A stretch of 5,214 nt of DNA from Pseudomonadota bacterium (GTDB lineage Bacteria; Pseudomonadota; Gammaproteobacteria; Burkholderiales; Burkholderiaceae_B), in NCBI GenBank assembly GCA_023427945.1, contig JAEYZR010000156.1, forward strand, positions 1 to 5,214, written 5' to 3'. The stretch's first letter is position 1. Each line of letters begins with the position of its first letter. Positions 1 through 5,214 of the stretch are shown one piece after another. Position numbers and translations under genes: made by a program. Below the pieces are notes generated by a model, which saw nothing but the letters and a program-made list of their open reading frames with translations, ran no database searches and was not told where the DNA came from.

Positions 1-284
1 GGTCAGGGGCGCCCAAGGGCGCACCCTGGACCAACCAGTGGGGATGGCAATCGGACGCGATGGACAAGGCTATCGATGCTGCCGCGGTCGAACTCGATGC
101 CGACAAGCGCAAGCAGCTCTACCGTGAGTTCGTTCAGATCGCCAATACCGAAGTACCTGTATGGATGGCCACGGACCGCGAGTTCATTTCCGTGACCAGC
201 AAGCGCCTGCAAAACGACCACAACACGCCGCGCTGGCCCTCCAGCAGCTGGGCCGATCTGTGGCTGACCGATGCGAAGAAATAA
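1..284 (+). CDS. ABC transporter substrate-binding protein, family 5 (peptide/opine type), C-terminal fragment
   Basis: Only the last 93 residues are visible; the gene enters from the left edge in the frame of base 3 and ends at TAA 282-284. By family, this would be the periplasmic ligand-capture subunit of a DppA/OppA-like ABC importer, normally about 500-530 residues. The visible part has the typical C-terminal pattern of the family: a Trp-rich stretch (WTNQWGWQS), an amphipathic helix with DADKRKQLYREFVQIAN, the hydrophobic VPVWMA strand, and a Trp-containing tail (SSSWADLWL). The permease and ATPase genes are not in the window, and the ligand cannot be told from this fragment. Its 3' end overlaps or abuts the next gene, so it is probably in one operon with the three hydrolases downstream and may import their substrate (inference). 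Other extracellular solute-binding families are unlikely given the C-terminal pattern. Confidence 0.88.
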   Translation, partial: SGAPKGAPWTNQWGWQSDAMDKAIDAAAVELDADKRKQLYREFVQIANTEVPVWMATDREFISVTSKRLQNDHNTPRWPSSSWADLWLTDAKK

Positions 285-990
285 CGTGAAGATACCTGCC
301 AAACCCTACGCTTTTCCGCTGCACGGCGAAGCCACCCCTCGCTCCACTGCACTTGTCGTGATCGACATGCAGGGCGATTTCTGCGCCGAGCACGGTTACA
401 TGCATCGCTTCGGTTTCGACCTGACGGCCTTGCGACGTCCCATTGCGCCTATCGCCCGGCTGCTTGCCGCGTTCCGGGAGCATGGTTTTCCCGTGATCCA
501 TACACGGGAAACCTTTCGTCCTGATCTCTCGGACGTGCAACCTCATCGACTCTGGCGGGGTGTGGATGGCCAGGGGGTTGCCGTCGGCGACGAGGGACCG
601 CAGGGGCGCCACCTCATCCGTGGCGAACCATGCTGGGAAATCATTCCGGAACTGGCCCCTCTGAAGGGCGAGAAGATCTTCGATAAACCGGCATACGGCG
701 CTTTCGGCTGCACCGATATCGAAAGCCATCTGCGCGCCAATGGAATCAAACAGCTCGTGCTGACGGGCCTGACCAGTGACTGCTGCATCCACACCAACGT
801 GCGCGAGGCGCTCGACCGAGGTTTCGACTGCCTGACCGTCTCGGATGCCACGGGGGCTTGTTATGAGTCGGTGCACGAGGCGGCGATCAACCTGTTGATC
901 AAAAAAAGCGGTGTGTTCGGTGCCGTCTGTGACACTGCCACGGTCATCGAGGCGCTCAACCCACACGGCACGGCGGGGGGCGCAGCATGA
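271..990 (+). CDS. Cysteine hydrolase, isochorismatase fold, biuret amidohydrolase-like
   Basis: Cytoplasmic amidase of the isochorismatase/cysteine hydrolase superfamily, 239 residues, a usual length. The expected catalytic triad is present: Asp32 in VVIDMQGDF, Lys139 in FDKPAYGAF and nucleophile Cys172 in TSDCCIHT. The motifs RPDLSDV, GRHLIRGEP and GVFGAV, and the N-terminal PAKPYAFPL, resemble biuret hydrolases and related amidases of cyanuric-acid or ureido-compound breakdown. Family members hydrolyse carbamoyl or amide C-N bonds; the true substrate here is unknown. Two starts are possible. ATG 271 overlaps the binding-protein gene by 14 bases. GTG 286 lies one base after that gene's stop and would begin at KIPAKPYAF, where the recognisable homology starts. 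Neither has a strong ribosome site. The gene overlaps the next one by 4 bases (ATGA), indicating translational coupling. Alternatives within the fold are N-carbamoylsarcosine amidase, ureidoacrylate hydrolase or nicotinamidase. Confidence 0.9.
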   Translation: MRRNNVKIPAKPYAFPLHGEATPRSTALVVIDMQGDFCAEHGYMHRFGFDLTALRRPIAPIARLLAAFREHGFPVIHTRETFRPDLSDVQPHRLWRGVDGQGVAVGDEGPQGRHLIRGEPCWEIIPELAPLKGEKIFDKPAYGAFGCTDIESHLRANGIKQLVLTGLTSDCCIHTNVREALDRGFDCLTVSDATGACYESVHEAAINLLIKKSGVFGAVCDTATVIEALNPHGTAGGAA

Positions 991-1478
991 GCGCCAGCGA
1001 CATGGGCATTCTCGCTCGCCGACGGATCGAGGCCGAGATCATCAAGCCTATCTATGACATCCTCAAGCGTGACCTGGGGCAGGAGAAGGCGGCGGCCATC
1101 ATCGGCGAAGCGGTATCCAACGCCGCCGTGCAGGCGGGCAAGGATTTCGCTGCGCGCGAGCCTGGGGGCGCCGACATACGCAGTTTCGTTCGCCTGCAGC
1201 ACCTCTGGGAGCAGGACGATGCGCTGAAGGTCGAAGTCTTGCGGGCCGACGATGCCGCGTTCGACTACGACGTCAAGCGCTGCCGTTATGCCGAGATGTA
1301 TCACGAGATGGGGCTGGGCGAGATAGGCCATCTGCTGTCCTGTAACCGGGACGCGGGCTTCATTGTCGGCTATGACGATCGCGTGAAACTGACCCGAACC
1401 ACCACCATCATGGGCGGCGCACCCCGGTGTGACTTTCGTTATGCCGTTGAAGTTTCGGATGAGGAGAACAAGAAATGA
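987..1478 (+). CDS. L-2-amino-thiazoline-4-carboxylic acid hydrolase family protein
   Basis: Small cytoplasmic protein of 163 residues that matches the ATC hydrolase family (AtcB-like, Pfam ATC_hydrolase by recall). The characterised member opens the ring of L-2-amino-thiazoline-4-carboxylate to give N-carbamoyl-L-cysteine, a step in bacterial L-cysteine formation. The recognisable core is C-terminal: FDYDVKRCRYAEMY (Cys99), the MGLGEIGHLLSCNRD stretch (Cys119), then LTRTTTIM and APRCDFRY (Cys148). The three cysteines and Arg/Asp residues are candidates for the active site (inference). The N-terminal half is mostly helical and has no signal peptide. The start overlaps the preceding stop as ATGA with a G-rich stretch upstream; Met6 is a weaker alternative. 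The end overlaps the next gene, also as ATGA. Its position directly before an N-carbamoyl amidohydrolase matches the known AtcB-AtcC pairing. Many homologues are uncharacterised, so the family call is stronger than the substrate call. Confidence 0.87.
   Translation: MSASDMGILARRRIEAEIIKPIYDILKRDLGQEKAAAIIGEAVSNAAVQAGKDFAAREPGGADIRSFVRLQHLWEQDDALKVEVLRADDAAFDYDVKRCRYAEMYHEMGLGEIGHLLSCNRDAGFIVGYDDRVKLTRTTTIMGGAPRCDFRYAVEVSDEENKK
1461..1466 (+). promoter_or_regulatory. Shine-Dalgarno site for the M20 amidohydrolase gene
   Basis: GAGGAG lies 8 bases before ATG 1475, inside the 3' end of the ATC hydrolase-like gene. It favours the first of two tandem ATG codons (1475 and 1478) as the start. It is the clearest ribosome binding site in the operon. 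Confidence 0.6.
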
Positions 1479-2704
1479 TGGATGTGCGAATCAACGGCGA
1501 TCGTCTCTGGGAAACGCTGGACGCCTTTGCCCGCATAGGCGCAACCGCCAACGGCGGTGTCAGCCGTCTGGCGCTCACCGAGCTGGACAAGCAGGCACGT
1601 GATTGCCTGGTCCGGTGGGCACGCGAGGCCGGTTGCGACATACGGGTCGACCAGATGGGCAACATCTTTGCGCGTCGCCCGGGGCGGGATGACACGCTGG
1701 CTCCGGTGCAGATGGGCAGTCACGGCGACTCTCAGCCCCACGGCGGCCGTTTTGACGGCATTTACGGCGTGCTTGCCGGCCTGGAGGTCATTCGCACGCT
1801 GAACGACCACGGCATCGAGACCGACCGCCCCATTGAACTGGTCAACTGGACCAACGAAGAGGGCTCGCGCTTTGCGCCCGCCATGATTTCCTCGGGCGTC
1901 TATGCCGGCGTGTTCGATCTGGCGTACGGATTGTCGCGCACCGATTCGCAGGGCGTGTCGATTGGCGAAGCCCTGCACGCCATCGGTTATGCGGGCGATT
2001 CGCCGGTGGGTGGCTACCCGGTGCATGCACACTTTGAACTGCACATCGAACAGGGGCCGATCCTAGAAGCCGAGGACATCACCATCGGTGTGGTGACGGG
2101 CGGGCAGGGCCAGCGTTGGTATGAAGGTACGTTGTCCGGTCAGTCCGCCCACGCCGGCACCACGCCGATGACGCGCCGCAAGGACGCCTTGCTCGGTGCG
2201 GCGCGCATCGTCGAGTGCATCAATGCCATTGGTCTCAAATGGGCGCCGCATGCGTGCGCAACCGTTGGCGCGCTGAATGTGCATCCCAATTCCCGCAATG
2301 TGGTGCCGGGCAGGGTGACCTACACCATCGAACTCAGGCACCCGGACGATGCCGTGCTTAACGCCATGGATGAGGAGGTGCGTGCACAGGTGGCCCGCGT
2401 GGCGGCCGAACTGGGGCTGCGAAGCGAGTTGAATGGAATATTTTCCTATGCGCCCATCAACTTTGCGCCTTCATGTGTGGCTGCCGTGCGGCAGTCGGCC
2501 GAAGACCTGGGATATTCTCACCGCGAGATACTCTCGGGCGCAGGCCACGATGCGTGCTACATGAACCGGGTCGCGCCGACAGGAATGATTTTTGTGCCCT
2601 GCGTGGATGGCATCAGCCATAACGAAGCCGAAGACATTTCCTACGAGTGGGGGGTATCAGGCGCCAATGTGTTGCTGCATGCGGTGCTGAAATCGCAGGC
2701 GTGA
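1475..2704 (+). CDS. M20 family zinc-dependent N-carbamoyl-L-amino-acid / allantoate amidohydrolase
   Basis: Metallo-amidohydrolase of 409 residues, the normal length for the carbamoylase/allantoate amidohydrolase branch of peptidase family M20. It removes the carbamoyl group of an N-carbamoyl amino acid or ureido acid, releasing CO2 and ammonia. The predicted binuclear metal ligands are all present: His83 (GSHGD), Asp94 (GGRFDG), Glu129 (TNEEG, with Glu128 as general base), His190 (HIEQGP) and His382 (SHNEAE). The lid/dimerisation domain spans roughly residues 210-325 and carries SAHAGTTPM (His226), Asn275 (NSRNVVPG) and Arg288 (ELRHPDD), which in the family help bind the substrate and its carboxylate. 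Gly84 in GSHGD is unusual, since a bulky hydrophobic residue is typical there. Next to an ATC hydrolase homologue, an AtcC-like role on N-carbamoyl-L-cysteine is the best guess. Allantoate, N-carbamoyl-beta-alanine or another ureido acid remain possible. It is the last gene of the block. Confidence 0.92.
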   Translation: MMDVRINGDRLWETLDAFARIGATANGGVSRLALTELDKQARDCLVRWAREAGCDIRVDQMGNIFARRPGRDDTLAPVQMGSHGDSQPHGGRFDGIYGVLAGLEVIRTLNDHGIETDRPIELVNWTNEEGSRFAPAMISSGVYAGVFDLAYGLSRTDSQGVSIGEALHAIGYAGDSPVGGYPVHAHFELHIEQGPILEAEDITIGVVTGGQGQRWYEGTLSGQSAHAGTTPMTRRKDALLGAARIVECINAIGLKWAPHACATVGALNVHPNSRNVVPGRVTYTIELRHPDDAVLNAMDEEVRAQVARVAAELGLRSELNGIFSYAPINFAPSCVAAVRQSAEDLGYSHREILSGAGHDACYMNRVAPTGMIFVPCVDGISHNEAEDISYEWGVSGANVLLHAVLKSQA

Positions 2705-2705
2705 C

Positions 2706-2733
2706 GCGATGACTGCAGCCGCTGCATCAGCGC
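2706..2733 (+). other. Imperfect hairpin just after the hydrolase operon
   Basis: Just after the stop codon, GCG (2706-2708) pairs with CGC (2731-2733), TGA with TCA, and TGCAG (2714-2718) with CTGCA (2722-2726) around a CCG loop. One A-G mismatch and one bulged C interrupt it. No T-run follows, so it is not a standard intrinsic terminator. It might protect the mRNA 3' end or mark a Rho-dependent end (inference). Confidence 0.3.
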
Positions 2734-2805
2734 GAATCCGGTGAATTCCCGTCGCAATGAAACACGCGGTGGCGGGAACCGGAGGCCGCGCTAAACTCTC
2801 CCGAC

Positions 2806-2811
2806 GATAAT
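2806..2811 (+). promoter_or_regulatory. Possible -10 box for the two-component operon
   Basis: GATAAT lies in the short AT-rich patch before the response regulator and matches the sigma-70 -10 consensus at 5 of 6 positions. It ends 18 bases before ATG 2830, leaving a very short leader. No convincing -35 element is seen 16-18 bases upstream, where the sequence is GC-rich, so any promoter would probably need an activator. TAAACT (2792-2797) is a weaker alternative. Confidence 0.3.
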
Positions 2812-2829
2812 AACAATCCGAGAGATGAC

Positions 2830-3504
2830 ATGCGGTTTTTGCTGGTTGAGGACAACATCGACCTGGGCGAGGCCATCGAGAGCAAGTTGCGTAACGCCGG
2901 TCATAGCGTGCAATGGGTGCGCGACGGCGAGGCGGCCATTCGTTGGGCAGGAGAGGGCAGCTGGGACGCGCTGGTGCTGGACATCAACCTGCCCGGCAAG
3001 GATGGCTTTGCCGTCATCCGCGAACTGCGTGCCGGGGGGCTGGAGGCGCCGGTCCTGGTGATCACTGCGCGTGCCGAGATCGAGGACAAGATCGACATGC
3101 TCGATCTGGGCGCCGACGACTACATGGTCAAGCCGTTCGACCTGCGCGAACTCGAGGCCCGCCTGCGGGCCCTGCTGCGCCGGCCGGCAGGCCAGACCAC
3201 GAGCCAGCAGCGTTATGGCAGCCTGGAGATCGACCTGGCCAACCGGAGTGCCAGCGTTTCAGGCGTGCCTCTGGAATTGGGGCGGCGCGAGTTCCGGCTG
3301 CTCGAAATTCTGTTGTCGCGACTGGGGCAGACCGTGGTCAAGGAGCGCCTGATGACGCAGTTGTTCGAGGTCGACGAGGCCTCGCTCAATGCGCTCGAAC
3401 TGCTGATTTCACGGCTGCGCAAGAAGCTGGCGCAAGCGTCGCTGGACATCGTCACGGTGCGAGGTGTGGGCTATCAGGTGCGTGTGCACGATGACGCCGC
3501 CTGA
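2830..3504 (+). CDS. OmpR/TctD-type two-component response regulator
   Basis: DNA-binding response regulator of 224 residues, the standard OmpR-family length. The receiver domain (residues 1-118) has the acidic pair Glu7-Asp8, phosphoacceptor Asp51 (VLDINLPGKDGF), Thr79 (VITAR) and Lys101 (MVKPFD). The C-terminal winged helix (about 128-218) shows the family pattern: LELGRREFRLLEILL, a recognition-helix region around SLNALELLISRLRKKL, and the wing hairpin VRGVGYQVR. It should bind promoter DNA when phosphorylated by the kinase encoded next. Closest in style to TctD/QseB regulators, which usually pair with 2CSK_N kinases, as here. ATG 2830 follows a GAGAG stretch at a workable distance. An earlier ATG at 2825 is in another frame and is not used. 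The 14-base overlap with the kinase gene supports co-translation. The target genes are not shown by the sequence; transport genes are the usual targets of this subgroup. Confidence 0.94.
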   Translation: MRFLLVEDNIDLGEAIESKLRNAGHSVQWVRDGEAAIRWAGEGSWDALVLDINLPGKDGFAVIRELRAGGLEAPVLVITARAEIEDKIDMLDLGADDYMVKPFDLRELEARLRALLRRPAGQTTSQQRYGSLEIDLANRSASVSGVPLELGRREFRLLEILLSRLGQTVVKERLMTQLFEVDEASLNALELLISRLRKKLAQASLDIVTVRGVGYQVRVHDDAA

Positions 3505-5214
3505 AGCTTTTTCCATCCAGCGGCGTGTTTTTGCCGTGGCGTTTTCGTTGCTGGTTCTGGCGACGCTGGTGGTGGTCCTGTTCCTGCGAGGTTATGCCCA
3601 CAGCGCGGCGGATCAGGCTTTCGACCGGCTGTTGGCGGCATCGGCGCTGACCATCGCCGGATCAGTTCAACTGGGCGACGATGGCGTCACGGTCGAGCCG
3701 CCCTATTCATCGTTGGCCATGATGTCCAGCCAGGAGCGTGTGTTTTACGCCGTGCGCGACGCATCGGGCAGGCTGATCACGGGCTATGACGATCTCGCGC
3801 CGGGACTGCCCCTGGCGCAAGGGGGCGAACCCGTGTTTGTCAACAGCCGCTATCACGACGAGGCGATTCGTCTGGCCACCGTCGGTCGTTTCGTTTCTTC
3901 CGACCAGCAGCCCGGATGGGTGACCGTGCGCGTGGCGGAGACACGTGGCGCACGCGAAGCCCTGTCTTCCGAAATCCTCAATCGCAGTGTCGTGCCGCTG
4001 TTGGCCGTGGTCGTCGTGGCGCTTGCGCTGTTGTGGTTCGGCATAGGCCGGGCCTTCGCGCCGTTGCGCAGCCTGGAGCGCGACCTGCGCGAACGCGCGC
4101 CGCACGATCTGCAGGCCTTCTCCGAACCCGTGCCGCGTGAAGTACAGCGACTGGTCGAAGCCTTGAATGTTTTCATGCAACGTCTGGCAGGTGTCATGGA
4201 TACACTGAACAACCTGGTGGCCGATGCGGCGCATCAAGTCCGCACACCCTTGGCATCCTTGCGTGCGCAGGCCGAAGTGGCGCTGGACGATCCCGATCCG
4301 GTGCGCATGCGCCAGCGGGTGGCGCGCATCCACCACAACGCCACCCAGGCCAGCGATCTCATCCACCAGCTCTTGATGGATGCCACCATCAGTCACCGAC
4401 TGGGCATGCAGGAACAGTCGCTGGTGGGCGTGGCCGAAACCATCAATGCCACGCGCCGCCGGGTCGGGCCTTTGCAGGCACAGCGGCTGAACATTTCGGT
4501 CGCGCCCGAGGTCAGGCGCGCCCGCGTCCTGGGTGATCGTGTCGCGCTGCGCGAAATGCTGCGCAATCTGGTGGACAACGCCTTGCGTTACGCGCCCGAC
4601 GGAAAGATCGACATTCATGCGCAGCCCATTTCGGGCAATCGCGTGGCCTTGACGGTGAGTGATCGTGGGCCGGGCATTGCCGACGATGAGAAAGACTCGG
4701 TGCAGCGTCGTTTCGTGCGGGGCCGCAGCAGCGAGGCATCGACAGGTTCCGGCCTGGGCCTGGCAATCGTGCGCAACGTGGCCCACGCACACGGCGGCGG
4801 ATTATGGCTGCAGGACCGGCCCGGTGGCGGACTGTCGGCGCGCATCGTCCTGCCCGTGGCGCGGACCCGGTCAACGAAGTCGCACGGCAGACGTGCGGGC
4901 CTGGCGACATTGTTGCTGATCGCGCTTGTCACGGGCACGGCCGGGGTAAAGCCGGTGAACGCGGCGGACATGCTGGAGACGCACTATCCGGCCTCACAGC
5001 CCACGCGTCGCACGCTCGTCATCGCGGGTCCGACCGATACGCCGGTGGTGGCGCCGCTCATCATGGGCTTTCAGGAAGACCGTCCCGATGTGGACGTCAT
5101 CTATCGGGAGATGGGCGCACGCGAGCTGTATGACGCGGTCGTGGCGGGCAAGTTGAATGATGTCGATGTGCTGATGAGTTCGGCAGCCGATCTGCAGATT
5201 CGACTGGCCAACGA
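3491..5214 (+). CDS. TctE-like sensor histidine kinase fused in frame to a periplasmic substrate-binding domain (3' end outside window)
   Basis: The open frame from ATG 3491 runs 574 codons to the window edge with no stop. Residues 13-32 are TM1, followed by a 2CSK_N-type periplasmic region (FDRLLAASAL, VFYAVRDASGRLITGYDDL), and TM2 lies at about 167-188. The kinase core has the H-box with His248 (ADAAHQVRTPLASL), N-box Asn359/Asn363 (NLVDNALRYAPDG), G1 Asp391 (DRGPGI) and G2 at 419-425 (GSGLGLA), so it looks functional. The kinase would normally end near LPVA (454-457). Instead a basic linker leads into a hydrophobic segment (469-486). A binding-protein N-terminus follows from about residue 508 (TLVIAGPTDTPVVAPLIMGF, then VIYREM and DVDVLMSSAADLQ), resembling PgtC/AfuA-like solute-binding proteins. 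It autophosphorylates and presumably signals to the regulator encoded upstream. The kinase call is secure. The fusion is seen directly, but its processing is unknown. A sequencing error at the junction cannot be excluded. Confidence 0.88.
   Translation, partial: MTPPEAFSIQRRVFAVAFSLLVLATLVVVLFLRGYAHSAADQAFDRLLAASALTIAGSVQLGDDGVTVEPPYSSLAMMSSQERVFYAVRDASGRLITGYDDLAPGLPLAQGGEPVFVNSRYHDEAIRLATVGRFVSSDQQPGWVTVRVAETRGAREALSSEILNRSVVPLLAVVVVALALLWFGIGRAFAPLRSLERDLRERAPHDLQAFSEPVPREVQRLVEALNVFMQRLAGVMDTLNNLVADAAHQVRTPLASLRAQAEVALDDPDPVRMRQRVARIHHNATQASDLIHQLLMDATISHRLGMQEQSLVGVAETINATRRRVGPLQAQRLNISVAPEVRRARVLGDRVALREMLRNLVDNALRYAPDGKIDIHAQPISGNRVALTVSDRGPGIADDEKDSVQRRFVRGRSSEASTGSGLGLAIVRNVAHAHGGGLWLQDRPGGGLSARIVLPVARTRSTKSHGRRAGLATLLLIALVTGTAGVKPVNAADMLETHYPASQPTRRTLVIAGPTDTPVVAPLIMGFQEDRPDVDVIYREMGARELYDAVVAGKLNDVDVLMSSAADLQIRLAN
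4856..4963 (+). other. Junction: basic linker plus hydrophobic signal-peptide-like segment between kinase and binding domain
   Basis: Codons 456-491 of the fused frame. A basic stretch (RTRSTKSHGRR) precedes a hydrophobic core (AGLATLLLIALVTGTAG), then a short polar part ending VNA before AD. This is the n/h/c layout of a Sec signal peptide, with V at -3 and A at -1 of a possible signal peptidase I site after residue 491. In the fusion it would act as a third membrane segment, with positive charges on the cytoplasmic side, placing the binding domain in the periplasm. GTG 4856 is in frame and could be an internal start for a separate secreted protein, but no Shine-Dalgarno precedes it. The only ATG between the end of the kinase and the binding domain (4970) lies after the hydrophobic core. 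Confidence 0.65.

Noticed and set aside
184..966. Long open frame on the minus strand (260 codons) opposite the cysteine hydrolase
   Set aside because: No family motifs, low-complexity Arg/Val/Asp-rich content, and full overlap with a gene that has a complete catalytic triad. It is a coding shadow.
2706..2733. Intrinsic (Rho-independent) terminator after the hydrolase operon
   Set aside because: The stem is imperfect, and the bases after it (GAATCCGG) have no T-run.
2748..2815. Imperfect repeat CCCGTCGCAATGAA / CCCGACGATAATAA about 52 bases apart as regulator binding sites
   Set aside because: Only about 10 of 16 positions match. The five-helical-turn spacing is suggestive, but the similarity is too weak to claim operators.
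2913..3494. Second plus-strand frame within the response regulator (193 codons)
   Set aside because: Gly/Arg/Ala-rich composition typical of the GC-biased alternate frame. The receiver and winged-helix motifs lie in the other frame.
3707..4792. Long open frame on the minus strand (361 codons) opposite the histidine kinase
   Set aside because: Its translation is rich in His, Arg and Gln with no recognisable domain, and it lies exactly opposite a kinase with all conserved boxes intact. GC-rich DNA often gives long antisense frames.
4804..5133. Plus-strand frame overlapping the kinase/binding-domain junction, considered as a separate small gene or evidence of a frameshift
   Set aside because: Its product is Gly/Arg/His-rich with no signal peptide or solute-binding motif. 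The fused frame carries kinase boxes, hydrophobic segment and binding-domain motifs without interruption.
1..5214. RNA genes, CRISPR arrays, insertion sequences, attachment sites
   Set aside because: No tRNA-like or rRNA stretch, no regularly spaced repeats, no transposase or terminal inverted repeats were seen, and coding density leaves only the 125-base gap.

Overview
This is a GC-rich, densely packed window with every gene on the + strand. Codon use, 4-base ATGA gene overlaps and a TctE-type sensor kinase suggest a betaproteobacterium of the Burkholderiales, possibly Alcaligenaceae. That placement is inference from gene style; there is no rRNA or other marker gene here.

Left block (1-2704) is a tightly coupled catabolic operon whose 5' part lies outside the window. 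It opens with the last 93 residues of a family 5 (peptide/opine-type) ABC transporter substrate-binding protein. Next come an isochorismatase-fold cysteine amidohydrolase resembling biuret hydrolase, a small protein of the L-2-amino-thiazoline-4-carboxylate (ATC) hydrolase family, and an M20 zinc-dependent N-carbamoyl-L-amino-acid amidohydrolase. The last two correspond to the known two-step chemistry in which a ring is opened to an N-carbamoyl amino acid and the carbamoyl group is then removed. With the transporter and the extra C-N hydrolase, the block looks like uptake and stepwise hydrolysis of a small nitrogen-rich compound. Its real substrate cannot be read from sequence.

A 125-base gap (2705-2829) follows. 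It holds an imperfect hairpin without a T-tract and a GATAAT box, so the right block may have its own promoter.

Right block (2830-5214) is a two-component system. An OmpR/TctD-type response regulator overlaps by 14 bases a TctE-like (2CSK_N) histidine kinase. The kinase frame does not stop at the end of its ATPase domain. It continues, with no stop codon, through a short basic linker and a hydrophobic, signal-peptide-like segment into the start of a periplasmic substrate-binding domain of the PgtC/AfuA-like kind, and is still open at the window edge. This apparent kinase/binding-protein fusion is the most unusual item here. It could be a sensor tethered to its own ligand-binding protein, or a precursor cut by signal peptidase into two proteins.

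The two blocks are co-directional and both include binding proteins. A regulatory link between them is possible but unproven.
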